From the NCBI GenBank assembly GCA_049603835.1, contig JBMYSZ010000020.1:3165-67164 (forward strand): 64,000 nucleotides of DNA, given 5' to 3'. The notes under the pieces were generated by a model, which searched no databases, was not told where the DNA came from, and was given only the letters and a program-made list of their open reading frames with translations. The DNA comes from Mangrovicoccus sp049603835. GTDB taxonomy: Bacteria; Pseudomonadota; Alphaproteobacteria; Rhodobacterales; Rhodobacteraceae. Position numbers and translations under genes: made by a program. Positions 42,446 to 52,295 of this stretch are shown here, piece after piece; position 1 is the first letter of the stretch, and every line of letters starts with the position of its first letter.

Positions 42446-44689
42446 TCAGGGACTTTCCGATGGGCCCAAAGCTTGGGCGGCGGCGATTAGAGCCTGCCCT
42501 AGGGCCAATCCGCCATCATTTGCCGGGCTTTGACGATGCAACAGAATGGGGACATCGCCCAAGGCTTTGACCGTCAAGTCCAAGAGTAGCGCATTTTGAA
42601 AACAGCCGCCCGATAAGGCCACGGCCTTGGCGTCGCCGGACTGCACTAAGGCGCGGGCCGGGGCGGCAAAGGCCTGGGCCAGAGCTTTGTGAAATCGCAG
42701 CGCGGCTTGGGCCGGATCGGCGTCAGTTTCGCGGGCCCAGATTTGGAAAAGAGGCGCCGGGTCAAGCCCGGCGCGGTCCGGCGTGATGGGATAGGCCGGG
42801 GCAGAGGGGTCAGAGGCTTGCAAGGCCAAGGCCTCTAGACGCATGGCGGCCTCGCCCTCAAAACTTTGCCCCGCCCGGCACAGGCCGAGCGCCGCGGCGA
42901 AAGCATCGAAAAGACGCCCGGCAGAGCTTGATTGCGGCGAATTCAGACCTTTGGCAGCTGCCATGCGCAAAGGGGCGAGAGGATGGGCGCTTAGCATCTC
43001 ATCGGCCAAGCCCCCAAGCCCGGCCTGGTCCAACCGTATCAAAAGATTGCGCCACGGCTCTTTCTGGGCGCCATCACCACCGGGCAAAGGCGCGGGGCGC
43101 AGCCAGGCGCGGCGCTCATAGCTGTGATAATCCGCCAACAGCACTTCACCGCCCCAAACTGTGCCATCAGGCCCCAGGCCAAGCCCATCTAGCACGATCC
43201 CGGCGACCTTACCGCCATGGAGCGGCCACAGATTATCGCCCAAACAGGCCGCAAGATGCGCATGGTGGTGCTGCACCCGATGCAGGGGCAGGCCTTTGCT
43301 TTCCGCATAACGGCTGGCGCGAAAATCCGGGTGCAGATCGCAGGCTAGTCGCTCCGGGCGATGGTCAAACAGCTGGCTATAATCGCGGTCGGCTTGCTGG
43401 AAGGCTTCCCAAGTGAGCGCATCGTCAAGCTCGCCCAGATGGTGGCCCAAAAGGGCTTGGCCATTTTTCAGCAAACAAATCGCGGCTTTCATCTGCCCGC
43501 CATAGGCGGCGATTTGCGGCGCGGCCTCAAAGCCCGGCGGCAGGGGCAGGGTGCCCGGCACTAGACCGCGCGCCCGGCGCAACACCATTGGCCCATGGGG
43601 GGTGAGCCGTTGCACACTGTCGTCAAGCCGCCGAGCGATCGCCCGGTCATGCATCAAAAACGCATCGACAAAAGCACAGAGCTTTTGCCTGGCCTCTTCA
43701 TTATCAATAGCTTGCGGCTCGCCAGAGAGATTTCCAGAGGTCATGACCAAGGGCAGTTGCACCGCGTCCAGTAGCAGGTGATGCAGCGGCGTATAAGGCA
43801 GCATCCAGCCCAGAGTGCTTTGCCCAGGGGCCAGCTCGTCCGGCAGGGGCGCGCCGGATTTCGCCAGCAGCAGGATCGGCGCGGCAGCGCTGCGCAGGCC
43901 TTGCCATTCTGCGGGGCTTGGGGCGGCATAGGCTGCGATCATCGCCTCACTGCCCATCAAAGCAAAGGGCTTGGCCGGGCGGTGTTTGCGGGCGCGTAGC
44001 TTTGCGATGGCCTGGGGATTGGTGGCATCGCAAGCCAGGTGAAAACCGCCTAAGCCTTTGATGGCAAGGATTTCCCCGGCTTTGAGCCGAGCAGCAGCGG
44101 CTTGGATAGGATCTGCGGGACTGCCCGGCTCTAACCAGAGCTTGGGGCCGCATTTGGGGCAAGCGATAGGTTGCGCGTGAAAGCGGCGATCGCCGGGATC
44201 GTCATATTCGGCCTGGCAGTCAGGGCAAAGCTGAAACCCCGCCATGCTGGTTTGCGCGCGGTCATAGGGCAGGCCGCGAAGTATGGTGAAACGAGGGCCG
44301 CAATGGGTGCAATTGGCGAAGGCATAGCCAAAGCGCCGCTCCGAAGGATCGCGGATCTCGGCGAGACAGTTGGGGCAGGTGGCGGCATCCGGGGTGACGC
44401 GGGTTTCGGAGCCACTGCCATGGCTAGCGGCAATGCGAAAGCCCTCGCTCCCTAGGCCTTCAGTTTCCGTGACAGCGATCTGGTCGATCCGGGCCAGCGG
44501 CGGCGCCTCTTCGCGGATGGCGTCGACAAAGGCGTTAAGTTGCGCCCCCTCCACATGGATAAGCACACCCTCTGGGTCATTCAGCACCTGGCCGCGCAGC
44601 TCAAACCGCTGAGCCAATTGCCAAATAAACGGCCGAAACCCCACGCCCTGTACCTGACCACGCACCCGGATGCGAAGCGCTTGGGGCAT
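42446..44689 (-). CDS. hypF: Carbamoyltransferase HypF
   Basis: A 747-residue HypF. The ATG at 44689 (MPQALRIRVRGQVQGVGFRPF) overlaps the hupV stop (TGATG) and opens the acylphosphatase domain. Two zinc-finger pairs follow at about 105-180 (CPNC, CTHC, CPDC, CPKC), then a YrdC-like domain (about 200-385) and a Kae1-like domain with HHHAHLAACLGDN. It converts carbamoyl phosphate to the HypE-bound cyanide precursor. Its place between hupV and hupS is as in R. capsulatus. Confidence 0.97.
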   Translation of the reverse strand: MPQALRIRVRGQVQGVGFRPFIWQLAQRFELRGQVLNDPEGVLIHVEGAQLNAFVDAIREEAPPLARIDQIAVTETEGLGSEGFRIAASHGSGSETRVTPDAATCPNCLAEIRDPSERRFGYAFANCTHCGPRFTILRGLPYDRAQTSMAGFQLCPDCQAEYDDPGDRRFHAQPIACPKCGPKLWLEPGSPADPIQAAAARLKAGEILAIKGLGGFHLACDATNPQAIAKLRARKHRPAKPFALMGSEAMIAAYAAPSPAEWQGLRSAAAPILLLAKSGAPLPDELAPGQSTLGWMLPYTPLHHLLLDAVQLPLVMTSGNLSGEPQAIDNEEARQKLCAFVDAFLMHDRAIARRLDDSVQRLTPHGPMVLRRARGLVPGTLPLPPGFEAAPQIAAYGGQMKAAICLLKNGQALLGHHLGELDDALTWEAFQQADRDYSQLFDHRPERLACDLHPDFRASRYAESKGLPLHRVQHHHAHLAACLGDNLWPLHGGKVAGIVLDGLGLGPDGTVWGGEVLLADYHSYERRAWLRPAPLPGGDGAQKEPWRNLLIRLDQAGLGGLADEMLSAHPLAPLRMAAAKGLNSPQSSSAGRLFDAFAAALGLCRAGQSFEGEAAMRLEALALQASDPSAPAYPITPDRAGLDPAPLFQIWARETDADPAQAALRFHKALAQAFAAPARALVQSGDAKAVALSGGCFQNALLLDLTVKALGDVPILLHRQSPANDGGLALGQALIAAAQALGPSESP

Positions 44690-46119
44690 CAATGCACCGT
44701 GCAAACCATGCAGGGATCGAAGCTGCGCACGATATGCTGCACTGAAAGCGGCGTGTCTTCGCCCTCTTTCACAGGCGCACCGATCAGCGCTGTTTCCACG
44801 GGGCCGGGGATGCCTTGGGCGTCGCGGGGGCTGAAATTCCAGGTGGTCGGGGCGATGATCTGGTAATTGGCGATTTTTCCATTTTCGATCCGGCACCAAT
44901 GGCCCAAAGCGCCGCGCGCCGCTTCGCAAAGCCCGATCCCTTCGCCGTTTTTCGGCAAGCTGACTTGCGCCATGAAACTTGCGGTGGGATCGATTTGCGC
45001 GGCCAATTGCTCCATTACAATTTGGGTGCGGGCGAGTTCCAGCAGCCGACCAATAATCCGGGCGCGCACGCTGCCGTCGGCTGCTAAAGCCTGGGCAAGC
45101 GGATGGCCATCGATGATTTGCCGCGCCAGCGCGCCGGTTTCAAAGGTCTGCCCTGCCAGGCGCGGCGCCTTGCACCAGCTATAGGCCGCGTCACGCATGG
45201 ACTCGTCCGGCAGGGTTTCGCCGCGCATGGGCGGGGCGGTGTCACCCAACATCCAGGCATGGCTAAGATCTTCGGTAATCGCTGTGACCTCCAGCGGCGC
45301 GGGGCTGCCCTCCACCCATAACCCTTGGGCAAAGGCAGGACCGTCGGGCAGCGGATAAGCGCCGAATGACAAATAGCGGCGCGGGCCAGTCCCCAGCTTG
45401 CTAAGCTCTAAATCCTCAGCAATTTCAAGAAACAGCGCGATATCCCCCGAGGGCCAGGCCATCAGCGCATCGATTGTGTCGAGTTCGGCAAAGCGTTCGA
45501 GCGGCCCGCCGAAAAGCTCTTTTTCCAAATGCCGGCGAAAACTGGTCAGATCGGTCTGGATCCGGATTTTATCGCGGGCGGTGGGGGCGCGGGTGACGCC
45601 GCCAGGTTGGATCGCCAAAGTATGGGGCCATTTCCCGCCCAGCAGTCCGACTATATGCAATAGCCGCGCCCGAGCCTCTGTGGCGCTGCGCAAAGCCGAG
45701 CCCTGCATGGCGGTGAACCGAGCCACCGCACGGGCATGCCAAGCCCTGCCGGAATAGGCGGGGCGGGCGAAATCGGGCATGAAGAACAGGTTAAAATGTG
45801 TCAGATGATCCGCGATATTTTCCACCGCATGCAGCAAAGCAGCGAGTTTTGCCCCTTCAGGCGCAGGGGCGGCACCCGCCGCATCCGCCAAGGCCAAAGC
45901 CGCCGCCGCAGATTGGCTGATAGAGCAAATGCCACAAATCCGCGGTGTGATGGTCAGGGCATCGCGAGGCTCTTTGCCTAGCAAGATCCGCTCAAAACCG
46001 CGAAAAAGCGGCGAGTTAACATAGGCTGCGGATACCGCGCCATCGGCCAATTCGAGGCGGATTTCCAAATCCCCTTCAACACGGTTGAACGGGCCAACAA
46101 GAAGGCTTTTGTCACTCAT
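44689..46119 (-). CDS. hupV: Regulatory hydrogenase large subunit HupV
   Basis: A 476-residue large-subunit homologue. The ATG at 46119 (MSDKSLLVGPFNRVEGDLEI) overlaps the hupU stop (ATGA). RICGICSISQSAAAAL at about 61-76 and the C-terminal FDPCMVCTVH keep all four NiFe cysteines. The protein ends exactly at that His, with no cleavable tail, as known for H2-sensing HupV/HoxC, so no protease is needed. With HupU it senses H2 for the HupT/HupR two-component system. Confidence 0.96.
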   Translation of the reverse strand: MSDKSLLVGPFNRVEGDLEIRLELADGAVSAAYVNSPLFRGFERILLGKEPRDALTITPRICGICSISQSAAAALALADAAGAAPAPEGAKLAALLHAVENIADHLTHFNLFFMPDFARPAYSGRAWHARAVARFTAMQGSALRSATEARARLLHIVGLLGGKWPHTLAIQPGGVTRAPTARDKIRIQTDLTSFRRHLEKELFGGPLERFAELDTIDALMAWPSGDIALFLEIAEDLELSKLGTGPRRYLSFGAYPLPDGPAFAQGLWVEGSPAPLEVTAITEDLSHAWMLGDTAPPMRGETLPDESMRDAAYSWCKAPRLAGQTFETGALARQIIDGHPLAQALAADGSVRARIIGRLLELARTQIVMEQLAAQIDPTASFMAQVSLPKNGEGIGLCEAARGALGHWCRIENGKIANYQIIAPTTWNFSPRDAQGIPGPVETALIGAPVKEGEDTPLSVQHIVRSFDPCMVCTVH

Positions 46120-47108
46120 GAATTGCGAGTTCGGATTGTCGGCGGGACTTCGACCCGGTCGGCGGTGGCATTGATCCCGATCCGCTCGGGCGTGGCGCGT
46201 TTGGACAGAGAAGCCAAGGCCATAAACCAAGCCTTAGGCATATCCGAGGGCAAACCCACAGGGATCCCGGCGAATTTCGGGGTTTCGGTAAAGCTATGGC
46301 CGGGCTCTTCGAATTCCGGCGCGGTACAGGCAATGCAGGGATAGCCCGCGCGGGTGCAGCTGCTGCCGCCATTCCAGCCGCGAATATTGCAATCACCCAC
46401 TGCTTGGGTGCCGATACAGCCAAGATGTTCCATCATACAGCCGATTTGGCTGAGCTCTTCTGCGCTGGCTTTGTATTCGTAGAATTCGTTTTTCGGGCAG
46501 GCGTGATGCACCAGATGTTCGGCATAAAAACGCGGGCGGCCTAGTTGGTCTAGATCCGTTTCGCTAAGAGAGCGAGCGGCCAGGAGCATCAAGGTTTCGG
46601 TAACCCAATCGGGATGGGTCGGGCATCCGGCGATATTGATCACAGGCAAGCCTGAGCGACTGCGGAAACTGGCAGGCAAAGCCCCGCCCGCATGGCTGCC
46701 ATCATATTGCAGACCAATCGCATCAGTGGGGTTTTCTCCGGCCGAGGTGACCCCGCCATAAGCAGCGCAAGTTCCCACCGCGACCACATGTTGGGCCTGG
46801 GCCGCCAGGGACCGGACCCAATCCAGCATGGACCGGCCCGTGCCCGACAGCATGTGATAGCGCCCGGTGCCATTCGGACCAAGCACGACGGAGCCTTCGA
46901 TGCAAAGGATATCAAGCTGCTGCTCGCCCGCCTCAATCGCCTCTAGCATTTTGCGCACAGGCGCGCCGGTCGCCTCGGACAAAGACGGATGCCACAGAAA
47001 GGATAGCCCCGCCCCTTCGAAAAGGTCGATCAAATTCGGGGTTTCGGCGCAAAGCAGGGACATGGTGCAGCCGCCGCACCCCGCTGATTGCAGCCACAAA
47101 ATATTCAT
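46116..47108 (-). CDS. hupU: Regulatory hydrogenase small subunit HupU
   Basis: A 330-residue small-subunit homologue starting MNILWLQSAGCGGCTMSLL at the ATG at 47108, which overlaps the hupT stop (ATGA). There is no Tat signal or C-terminal anchor, so it stays in the cytoplasm. GTCAAYGGVTSAGENPT, HHACPKNEFYEY and GCIGTQAVGDCNIRGWNGG give the Fe-S cluster cysteines. It forms the HupUV sensor with HupV. Confidence 0.96.
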   Translation of the reverse strand: MNILWLQSAGCGGCTMSLLCAETPNLIDLFEGAGLSFLWHPSLSEATGAPVRKMLEAIEAGEQQLDILCIEGSVVLGPNGTGRYHMLSGTGRSMLDWVRSLAAQAQHVVAVGTCAAYGGVTSAGENPTDAIGLQYDGSHAGGALPASFRSRSGLPVINIAGCPTHPDWVTETLMLLAARSLSETDLDQLGRPRFYAEHLVHHACPKNEFYEYKASAEELSQIGCMMEHLGCIGTQAVGDCNIRGWNGGSSCTRAGYPCIACTAPEFEEPGHSFTETPKFAGIPVGLPSDMPKAWFMALASLSKRATPERIGINATADRVEVPPTIRTRNS

Positions 47109-48448
47109 ACGGGCGTTTGTCGCGGAAGTTCCAATCGGAAGCAAGCCCCAGCCCCATCGCGCAAGCCCTTATCGCTGATAAGCGATAATTGGCCTTTATG
47201 CTCTTCGGCGATTTTGGCGGAAATCGACAGGCCTAGCCCTGTTCCTTTGCCAACTTCCTTTGTGGTGAAGAATGGGTCGAATATTTTTACCGCAACGTCA
47301 TCGGGAATGCCGGGCCCATTATCGCAGACTTCTAACACCGCATGGTCACCATCATGGAAGATATTTAGCCGAATTTCCGGCGCATCGGATGGGTTCATTG
47401 CATCTACGGCGTTTTGCACCAAATTCATCACCACTTGCTGGATATGCCCGGCGCGACCGACGGCGATGCAGGATTCTTGCCCGTCAAAGGTGATGGTCAG
47501 CTCCGTTTTTGTGCCGCGCTGGACCCAATTCGCGGCGATGCGCGCCACTTCGGCCAGGTCAAAGGGAACGGAATCGCCCGACCCTTCGGCAGAGAGACGC
47601 CGCAGATCCTCGACGATGCAGCGCACCCGTTCAGACCCGTCGCGAGCGCCTTCGATTGCGGTGCGAAGATTTCTAAGATCGCGCTCCAATCTCAGGCTTT
47701 GACGCAACTCTACCAGCTCTTCGCGGCTGGCCCCGGCTTGGACATGCTCAAAATAGGTCTCAAACCGGTCCAGATATTTTTCCAGGCTATGGGTATTGGC
47801 GTAAACAAAGCTGATCGGATTATTCAGCTCATGCGCCACCCCGGCCAGAAGACGCCCCAGCGAGGCGAGCTTTTCATTGCGCACCAGCTGGATCTGGGTT
47901 TGCTTTAACGCTTCATGGCTTTCTTCAAGCTCTGCATAAGCTTGCCGCAACTCCCCCAAGGGTCGCCCGGCCAGCACAACCCCCGCGATTTTGCGGCGTC
48001 GGTCCAGGCGCGGTGCGGCGCGGAATTCCACTGGGGTCGTGCCATCGGCGGTGGTTAAATTGACCTCGACCGTATATTCCTGGCGCAGGCTAATGGCTTG
48101 GGCAATTGTTTCTAGGATTTTCGCCTTATCCTGCCCGGCAAAGAAATCGCCAATTTGCCGCCGGATCAGCTGGTCACCGGTCATCCCGATGACAGTGGCA
48201 AAAGAGGCGCTGACATCTTCGATATGGCCGTCTTTATCCGCCACCACCAAAAAATCGCTGATCGAAGACATGACCGAGCTGAGAAAGCTGCGCAAATTGC
48301 GAAGCTCGGCACTGCGGGATTCTAGCTGTTCTTGGTAATCGACCAATTCCGCATAGGTTTTGTCCACCGCTTGCAGAACATCCACCCAGACCTCGTCACC
48401 AAGATCAGGGGGCATGTCATCGGTCAGATTGCCAAGATTAAGCGCCAT
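47105..48448 (-). CDS. hupT: Sensor histidine kinase HupT
   Basis: A 447-residue soluble histidine kinase. A PAS domain covers about 55-165 (FLVVADKDGHIEDVSASFATVIG). The H box is VAHELNNPISF with His at about 206. The ATPase domain has MNLVQNAVDAM, DNGPGIPDDV and GTGLGLS. No membrane segments are seen. In R. capsulatus HupT phosphorylates HupR and thereby represses hupSLC when H2 is absent; HupUV binds HupT through its PAS region. It is the first gene of hupTUV-hypF. Confidence 0.95.
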   Translation of the reverse strand: MALNLGNLTDDMPPDLGDEVWVDVLQAVDKTYAELVDYQEQLESRSAELRNLRSFLSSVMSSISDFLVVADKDGHIEDVSASFATVIGMTGDQLIRRQIGDFFAGQDKAKILETIAQAISLRQEYTVEVNLTTADGTTPVEFRAAPRLDRRRKIAGVVLAGRPLGELRQAYAELEESHEALKQTQIQLVRNEKLASLGRLLAGVAHELNNPISFVYANTHSLEKYLDRFETYFEHVQAGASREELVELRQSLRLERDLRNLRTAIEGARDGSERVRCIVEDLRRLSAEGSGDSVPFDLAEVARIAANWVQRGTKTELTITFDGQESCIAVGRAGHIQQVVMNLVQNAVDAMNPSDAPEIRLNIFHDGDHAVLEVCDNGPGIPDDVAVKIFDPFFTTKEVGKGTGLGLSISAKIAEEHKGQLSLISDKGLRDGAGACFRLELPRQTPV

Positions 48449-48564
48449 AAAAAATTACTCCGCCCCTAAAATGCTTCTGTCAATGGCGTTAGGGCAAAAG
48501 GGGTCAAGCTTTGTGGCTGTCTTCATGCCCAAAGCGTGATTACCAAGCGGTAAGTGGTGCTGAG

Positions 48565-49176
48565 TTAACCGATTTGATAGGTTGCGGCGACGGAGTTCCC
48601 GACCACCAGCCGGGCATTGGCCAGATCATTGCTAAGGGCGCGGGTCACAGCGGCTTTTTGCGACAGCCCGTGATCGATCCAGCGCTGGATCAAGCGCGAG
48701 CGTAGGGTCGACATGGGAATATCCAGCGAAATGGTCAGATCCCAAAGGGGCGCTAAATTCCGCCAAATTGGGTAATTCAGCAGCAGATAATTGCCCTCTA
48801 CTAGGAAAATCCGGGTATTGGGATGGATTTTTCCCGCATCGGGCAAGGTGCAATCCCGATCGCGGTCAAATAGTGGATAGGTGCTGGCCTGACCTTCCGA
48901 CAAGTCGGTGATGAAATTGCAAAACCCGGCCGCATCGAAGGTTTCAGGGGCGCCTTTGCGGTTCAAAAGACCATGCAGCTCTAGCCAGTCATTATCGCGA
49001 TGAAACCCGTCCATGGGGATGACCGCCGCCTCTTGGCCCAGCTCTTCGGCCAAGGCCTGGGCCAAGGTGGATTTCCCCGATCCCGGCGCTCCGGTAATGG
49101 CAACCAAAAGCCGGGGCTTGGTTTGTGCTGCGGCTCTGATCGCTGGAGCGAGATCCCAGGCGGCAATCTGACTCAT
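48565..49176 (-). CDS. frcK: FrcK-like sugar/nucleoside kinase of the ABC transport operon
   Basis: A 203-residue P-loop kinase. Walker A GAPGSGKST at about 29-37, then PMDGFHRDNDWL and FLVEGNYLLLN match the uridine/pantothenate-kinase-like fold. Its ATG overlaps the frcA stop (ATGA), making it last in frcBCAK. In Sinorhizobium meliloti FrcK has the same place and is required with the fructose transporter, though its substrate is uncertain. A hexose kinase role is inference from position. Confidence 0.78.
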   Translation of the reverse strand: MSQIAAWDLAPAIRAAAQTKPRLLVAITGAPGSGKSTLAQALAEELGQEAAVIPMDGFHRDNDWLELHGLLNRKGAPETFDAAGFCNFITDLSEGQASTYPLFDRDRDCTLPDAGKIHPNTRIFLVEGNYLLLNYPIWRNLAPLWDLTISLDIPMSTLRSRLIQRWIDHGLSQKAAVTRALSNDLANARLVVGNSVAATYQIG

Positions 49177-49952
49177 GCGGCGATGACCTCTGATGGGGGT
49201 TCTTTCGCGCCAGTCATAAAGGCGACGGCGTCGGACATTGTATAGTCTTCGGGGCGGATGACGCAGAGGCGGCGGCCCAGGCGATGCACATGGATCCGGT
49301 CGGCGACTTCGAAGACATGGGGCATGTTATGGCTGATCAGAATGATCGGAATGCCGCGCGATTTCACATCCAAGATCAGATCCAGCACCCGACGGCTTTC
49401 TTTGACCCCAAGCGCGGCGGTGGGCTCATCAAGGATGATGACTTTCGAGCCAAAAGCAGCGGCGCGGGCCACAGCCACCCCTTGGCGCTGACCGCCTGAC
49501 AAGGTTTCCACCGGTTGATCGATATTTTGGATCGTCATCAGCCCCAGATCAGAAAGCTTCTCGCGGGCGATATCGCGCATCTTGCCGTGATCCAGCGCAC
49601 GCAGATATTTGCCCAGAAAACCCGGTTTGCGGATTTCGCGGCCCATGAACATATTATCGACGACCGACAGGGCAGGAGATAGGGCAAGCGTTTGATAAAC
49701 GGTCGCAATTCCGGCATCCTGCGCATCGAGCGGCGAGGGAAATTGCACTTGCTTTCCCTCTAGCTCTACCGTGCCAGCATCCGCTTGTACCGCGCCGGAC
49801 AGGGCCTTGATCAGCGAGGATTTGCCCGCCCCATTATCGCCGATCACGGCCAGGATTTCCCCCGGCATCAAATCAAAATCGCAATGATCCAGGGCGGTGA
49901 CGCGGCCATAGCGTTTGACCAAACCGCGCGCTTTCAAAACCGGTTGTGTCAT
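49173..49952 (-). CDS. frcA: Sugar ABC transporter ATP-binding protein (FrcA-like)
   Basis: A 259-residue ABC ATPase from the ATG at 49952 (MTQPVLKARGLVKRYG), which overlaps the frcC stop. Walker A GDNGAGKSS, signature LSGGQRQGVAVARA and Walker B VIILDEPTAALG are intact. It has a single ATPase cassette, half the size of RbsA/XylG, as known for the FrcA group of CUT2 sugar importers. It sits between permease and kinase genes. Confidence 0.92.
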   Translation of the reverse strand: MTQPVLKARGLVKRYGRVTALDHCDFDLMPGEILAVIGDNGAGKSSLIKALSGAVQADAGTVELEGKQVQFPSPLDAQDAGIATVYQTLALSPALSVVDNMFMGREIRKPGFLGKYLRALDHGKMRDIAREKLSDLGLMTIQNIDQPVETLSGGQRQGVAVARAAAFGSKVIILDEPTAALGVKESRRVLDLILDVKSRGIPIILISHNMPHVFEVADRIHVHRLGRRLCVIRPEDYTMSDAVAFMTGAKEPPSEVIAA

Positions 49953-51031
49953 GCCGAAACCTTTCTGATCCATTGGTCAATCGCTACAGCGATGATGATG
50001 AGCCAGCCAATGGCAAAGACCTGCCAAAGCACATCGACCCCAGCGAGCCGCAGCCCGGATTGGAACACGCCCACAATAAGCGCGCCGAATAAGGCCCCCA
50101 TGATCGAGCCGCGCCCGCCGAAAAGGGATATCCCGCCAATCACCACAGCAGTGATGGATTGCAGATTGCCTTCATAGAAGGCCTGCGGTGAAACAGAGCC
50201 CACCCGGCCAATAGCGGCCCAAGCGGCAATGGCGCAGATCAACCCGGCCAGAGCATAGACGGATAGCAAGGTGCGCTCGGTTTTGATGCCGGCCAGCTCG
50301 GCGGCTTCGGCATCATCGCCCACCGCGTAAACATGGCGGCCCCAAGCGGTTTTGTTCAGCATATACCACAGCACGACAAAAATCAGCACCATGAGAATCG
50401 AGCCATAAGTGACCCGCGCGCCGCCCATCTGTATGGTTTCACCAAAGAATTTTAGTAGCGGCGCATTGGCGTCGATATCTTGGCTGCGGATGGATTGCGC
50501 GCCCGAAAGCCAGAGATTGAGCGCATAAAAGATCGACCAAGTGCCCAAAGTGGTGATGAAAGGCGGTAGTTTGATCCGCGTGATCAACAACCCATTCATC
50601 AAACCGCAAGCCGTGCCGCCGGCGAAAGCGATGAGCAGAGCAAAGAAGCTAGGCACTCCAGAATAGACGGCAAGATTACCTGCGACCACGCTCATCAACA
50701 CCATGATCGCCGCTACGGAAAGGTCGATCCCCGCGGTAAGGATGATCAAGGATTGCGCAGCGGCCAGAATACCGATGATCGAGACCTGCTGCAAAATTAG
50801 AGTGAGATTAAAGGCGGAGAAAAACCGCTCTCCTGCAATAAGGCCGAAAATGCCGATTGCGCCCAATAGCACGATGACCGGAACAAGGGTTGGGTTCGAA
50901 TGCAAAAGCGATTGCAGTCGCGCAAAGCCTGATCCACCATGGCCGTCAAACGCGGCCAGTTTTCGGTCTGCTTTCGCGACAACCTGTTCGAAATCCTGAG
51001 CTTTTCGGCCAGGATGGCTACTATCGGTCAT
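49949..51031 (-). CDS. frcC: Sugar ABC transporter permease (FrcC-like)
   Basis: A 360-residue CUT2 permease with about eight to ten TM segments after a polar N-terminus of about 50 residues. ILTAGIDLSVAAIMVLMSVVAGN and GNLQSITAVVIGGISLFGGRGSI are the family signatures. It moves the sugar delivered by FrcB across the inner membrane with ATP from FrcA. An 81-bp gap follows frcB. Confidence 0.93.
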   Translation of the reverse strand: MTDSSHPGRKAQDFEQVVAKADRKLAAFDGHGGSGFARLQSLLHSNPTLVPVIVLLGAIGIFGLIAGERFFSAFNLTLILQQVSIIGILAAAQSLIILTAGIDLSVAAIMVLMSVVAGNLAVYSGVPSFFALLIAFAGGTACGLMNGLLITRIKLPPFITTLGTWSIFYALNLWLSGAQSIRSQDIDANAPLLKFFGETIQMGGARVTYGSILMVLIFVVLWYMLNKTAWGRHVYAVGDDAEAAELAGIKTERTLLSVYALAGLICAIAAWAAIGRVGSVSPQAFYEGNLQSITAVVIGGISLFGGRGSIMGALFGALIVGVFQSGLRLAGVDVLWQVFAIGWLIIIAVAIDQWIRKVSA

Positions 51032-51112
51032 AAGGCCCCCTCAGGCATTTTAGGTGATCATCGGCGGGGTGAAGGCATGGTGCCCATGCCTTCGGGAGGT
51101 GTCACAGATGGG

Positions 51113-52123
51113 TTAGCCCCAGCATTTTTGCAGCGCTTCGGCCGAGGTGATGGATGGGATGCCCTCAACCGGCTCATCGGTCACCAGCTCCACACCTGTA
51201 TTGGTGAAATCGAGACCGTCGCTTTTCTGCGGCTTCGCGCCGGTTTCCACATAGGTTTTGATCGCCTCAATTCCCATAGAGGCCATCAGCAGCGGGAATT
51301 GCATAGATGTCGCGCCGATTACACCGTCAGCGATATTTTGCACCCCAGGGCAGCCACCATCGACCGAAACGATCAGCGCTTGCTCTTCGAGACCCACTGC
51401 TTTGAGCGCTTCATAGGCTCCAGCCGCCGCCGGTTCGTTGATGGTATACACAACATTTACGCCCGGGTCGCGCTGCAGCAGGTTTTCCATCCCGGTGCGC
51501 CCGCCTTGTTCATTACCATTGGTCACGTCATTGCCAACGATACGTGGATCGTCTTCGTCACCAATATCGGTCGGGTCTTTGATATCGACGCCAAACCCCT
51601 GTAAAAAGCCGTTATTACGCAGATAATCCACGGAAATTTCGGATGCGTTCAGGTCGAGCATCGCGATTTTCGCTTTCGAGGTATCGCCCATTTTCGCCGC
51701 AGCCCATTGGCCGATCAGCTCGCCCGCAAGGAAGTTATCCGTGGCAAATGTCGCGTCGGCGGCATCGATGGGCTCAAAAGGCGTATCCAAAGCGATGACC
51801 AAAACGCCATTTTCGCGGGCCTGGGTGACCACCGGGGTCAGAGCACGGCTGTCGGATGGGGTGATCAAAATGCCTTTGGCGCCTGCCGCGATGCAGCTTT
51901 CGACCGCTGCAATCTGCGTTTCCACATCGCCGTCAATCTTCCCGGCATAAGTGTTCAGCTTGATCCCCAGCTCTGCCGCCTGAGCGCTCGCGCCTTCCTT
52001 CATCTTCACAAAGAAGGGGTTCGTATCCGTTTTTGTGATCAAGCAAGCGGTAACATCATCATCCGCCATGGCCGCCGTGCCCAAAACCAGCGCCGAAGCG
52101 CAGCATGCAAACAGGTTTTTCAT
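51113..52123 (-). CDS. frcB: Periplasmic sugar-binding protein (FrcB-like)
   Basis: A 336-residue periplasmic binding protein. The ATG at 52123 has GGGAGGA upstream and gives a signal peptide MKNLFACCASALVLGTAAMA; the longer frame to 52246 is not needed. CLITKTDTNPFFVKMKEGA, ILITPSDSRALTPV and VYTINEPAAAGAYEALKA are typical of FrcB/RbsB-like proteins, and the ligand is probably fructose or a related monosaccharide. First gene of the operon. Confidence 0.92.
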   Translation of the reverse strand: MKNLFACCASALVLGTAAMADDDVTACLITKTDTNPFFVKMKEGASAQAAELGIKLNTYAGKIDGDVETQIAAVESCIAAGAKGILITPSDSRALTPVVTQARENGVLVIALDTPFEPIDAADATFATDNFLAGELIGQWAAAKMGDTSKAKIAMLDLNASEISVDYLRNNGFLQGFGVDIKDPTDIGDEDDPRIVGNDVTNGNEQGGRTGMENLLQRDPGVNVVYTINEPAAAGAYEALKAVGLEEQALIVSVDGGCPGVQNIADGVIGATSMQFPLLMASMGIEAIKTYVETGAKPQKSDGLDFTNTGVELVTDEPVEGIPSITSAEALQKCWG

Positions 52124-52237
52124 TTTGTCCTCCCAGACTTCCAGCGCCGAATTATTCTCCCCGGACGCAGGGGAATGCTTCATCAGCGTGAACGAAGCTT
52201 CTTGAGTTAGGCCGATTCCTTGCCGCAGGTCAATAAA

Positions 52238-52254
52238 TAAATCCAATTGATTTA
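52238..52254. promoter_or_regulatory. Palindromic operator candidate between frcB and the ROK regulator
   Basis: TAAATC-CAATT-GATTTA has perfect 6-bp arms with a 5-bp centre. On the minus strand a TTGACC follows directly and could be the frcB -35. The site lies 42 bp before the ROK gene ATG. A ROK repressor binding here could control both directions. Confidence 0.5.
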
Positions 52255-52295
52255 CTAAGAGAGTTTGCTAGTCTGTGTCCAGGGAGGCCGGTGTA

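Noticed and set aside
48450..48564. TTACC-GCTT-GGTAA hairpin after frcK as a terminator
   Set aside because: Five-bp arms and no U-tract; too weak to list as a feature.
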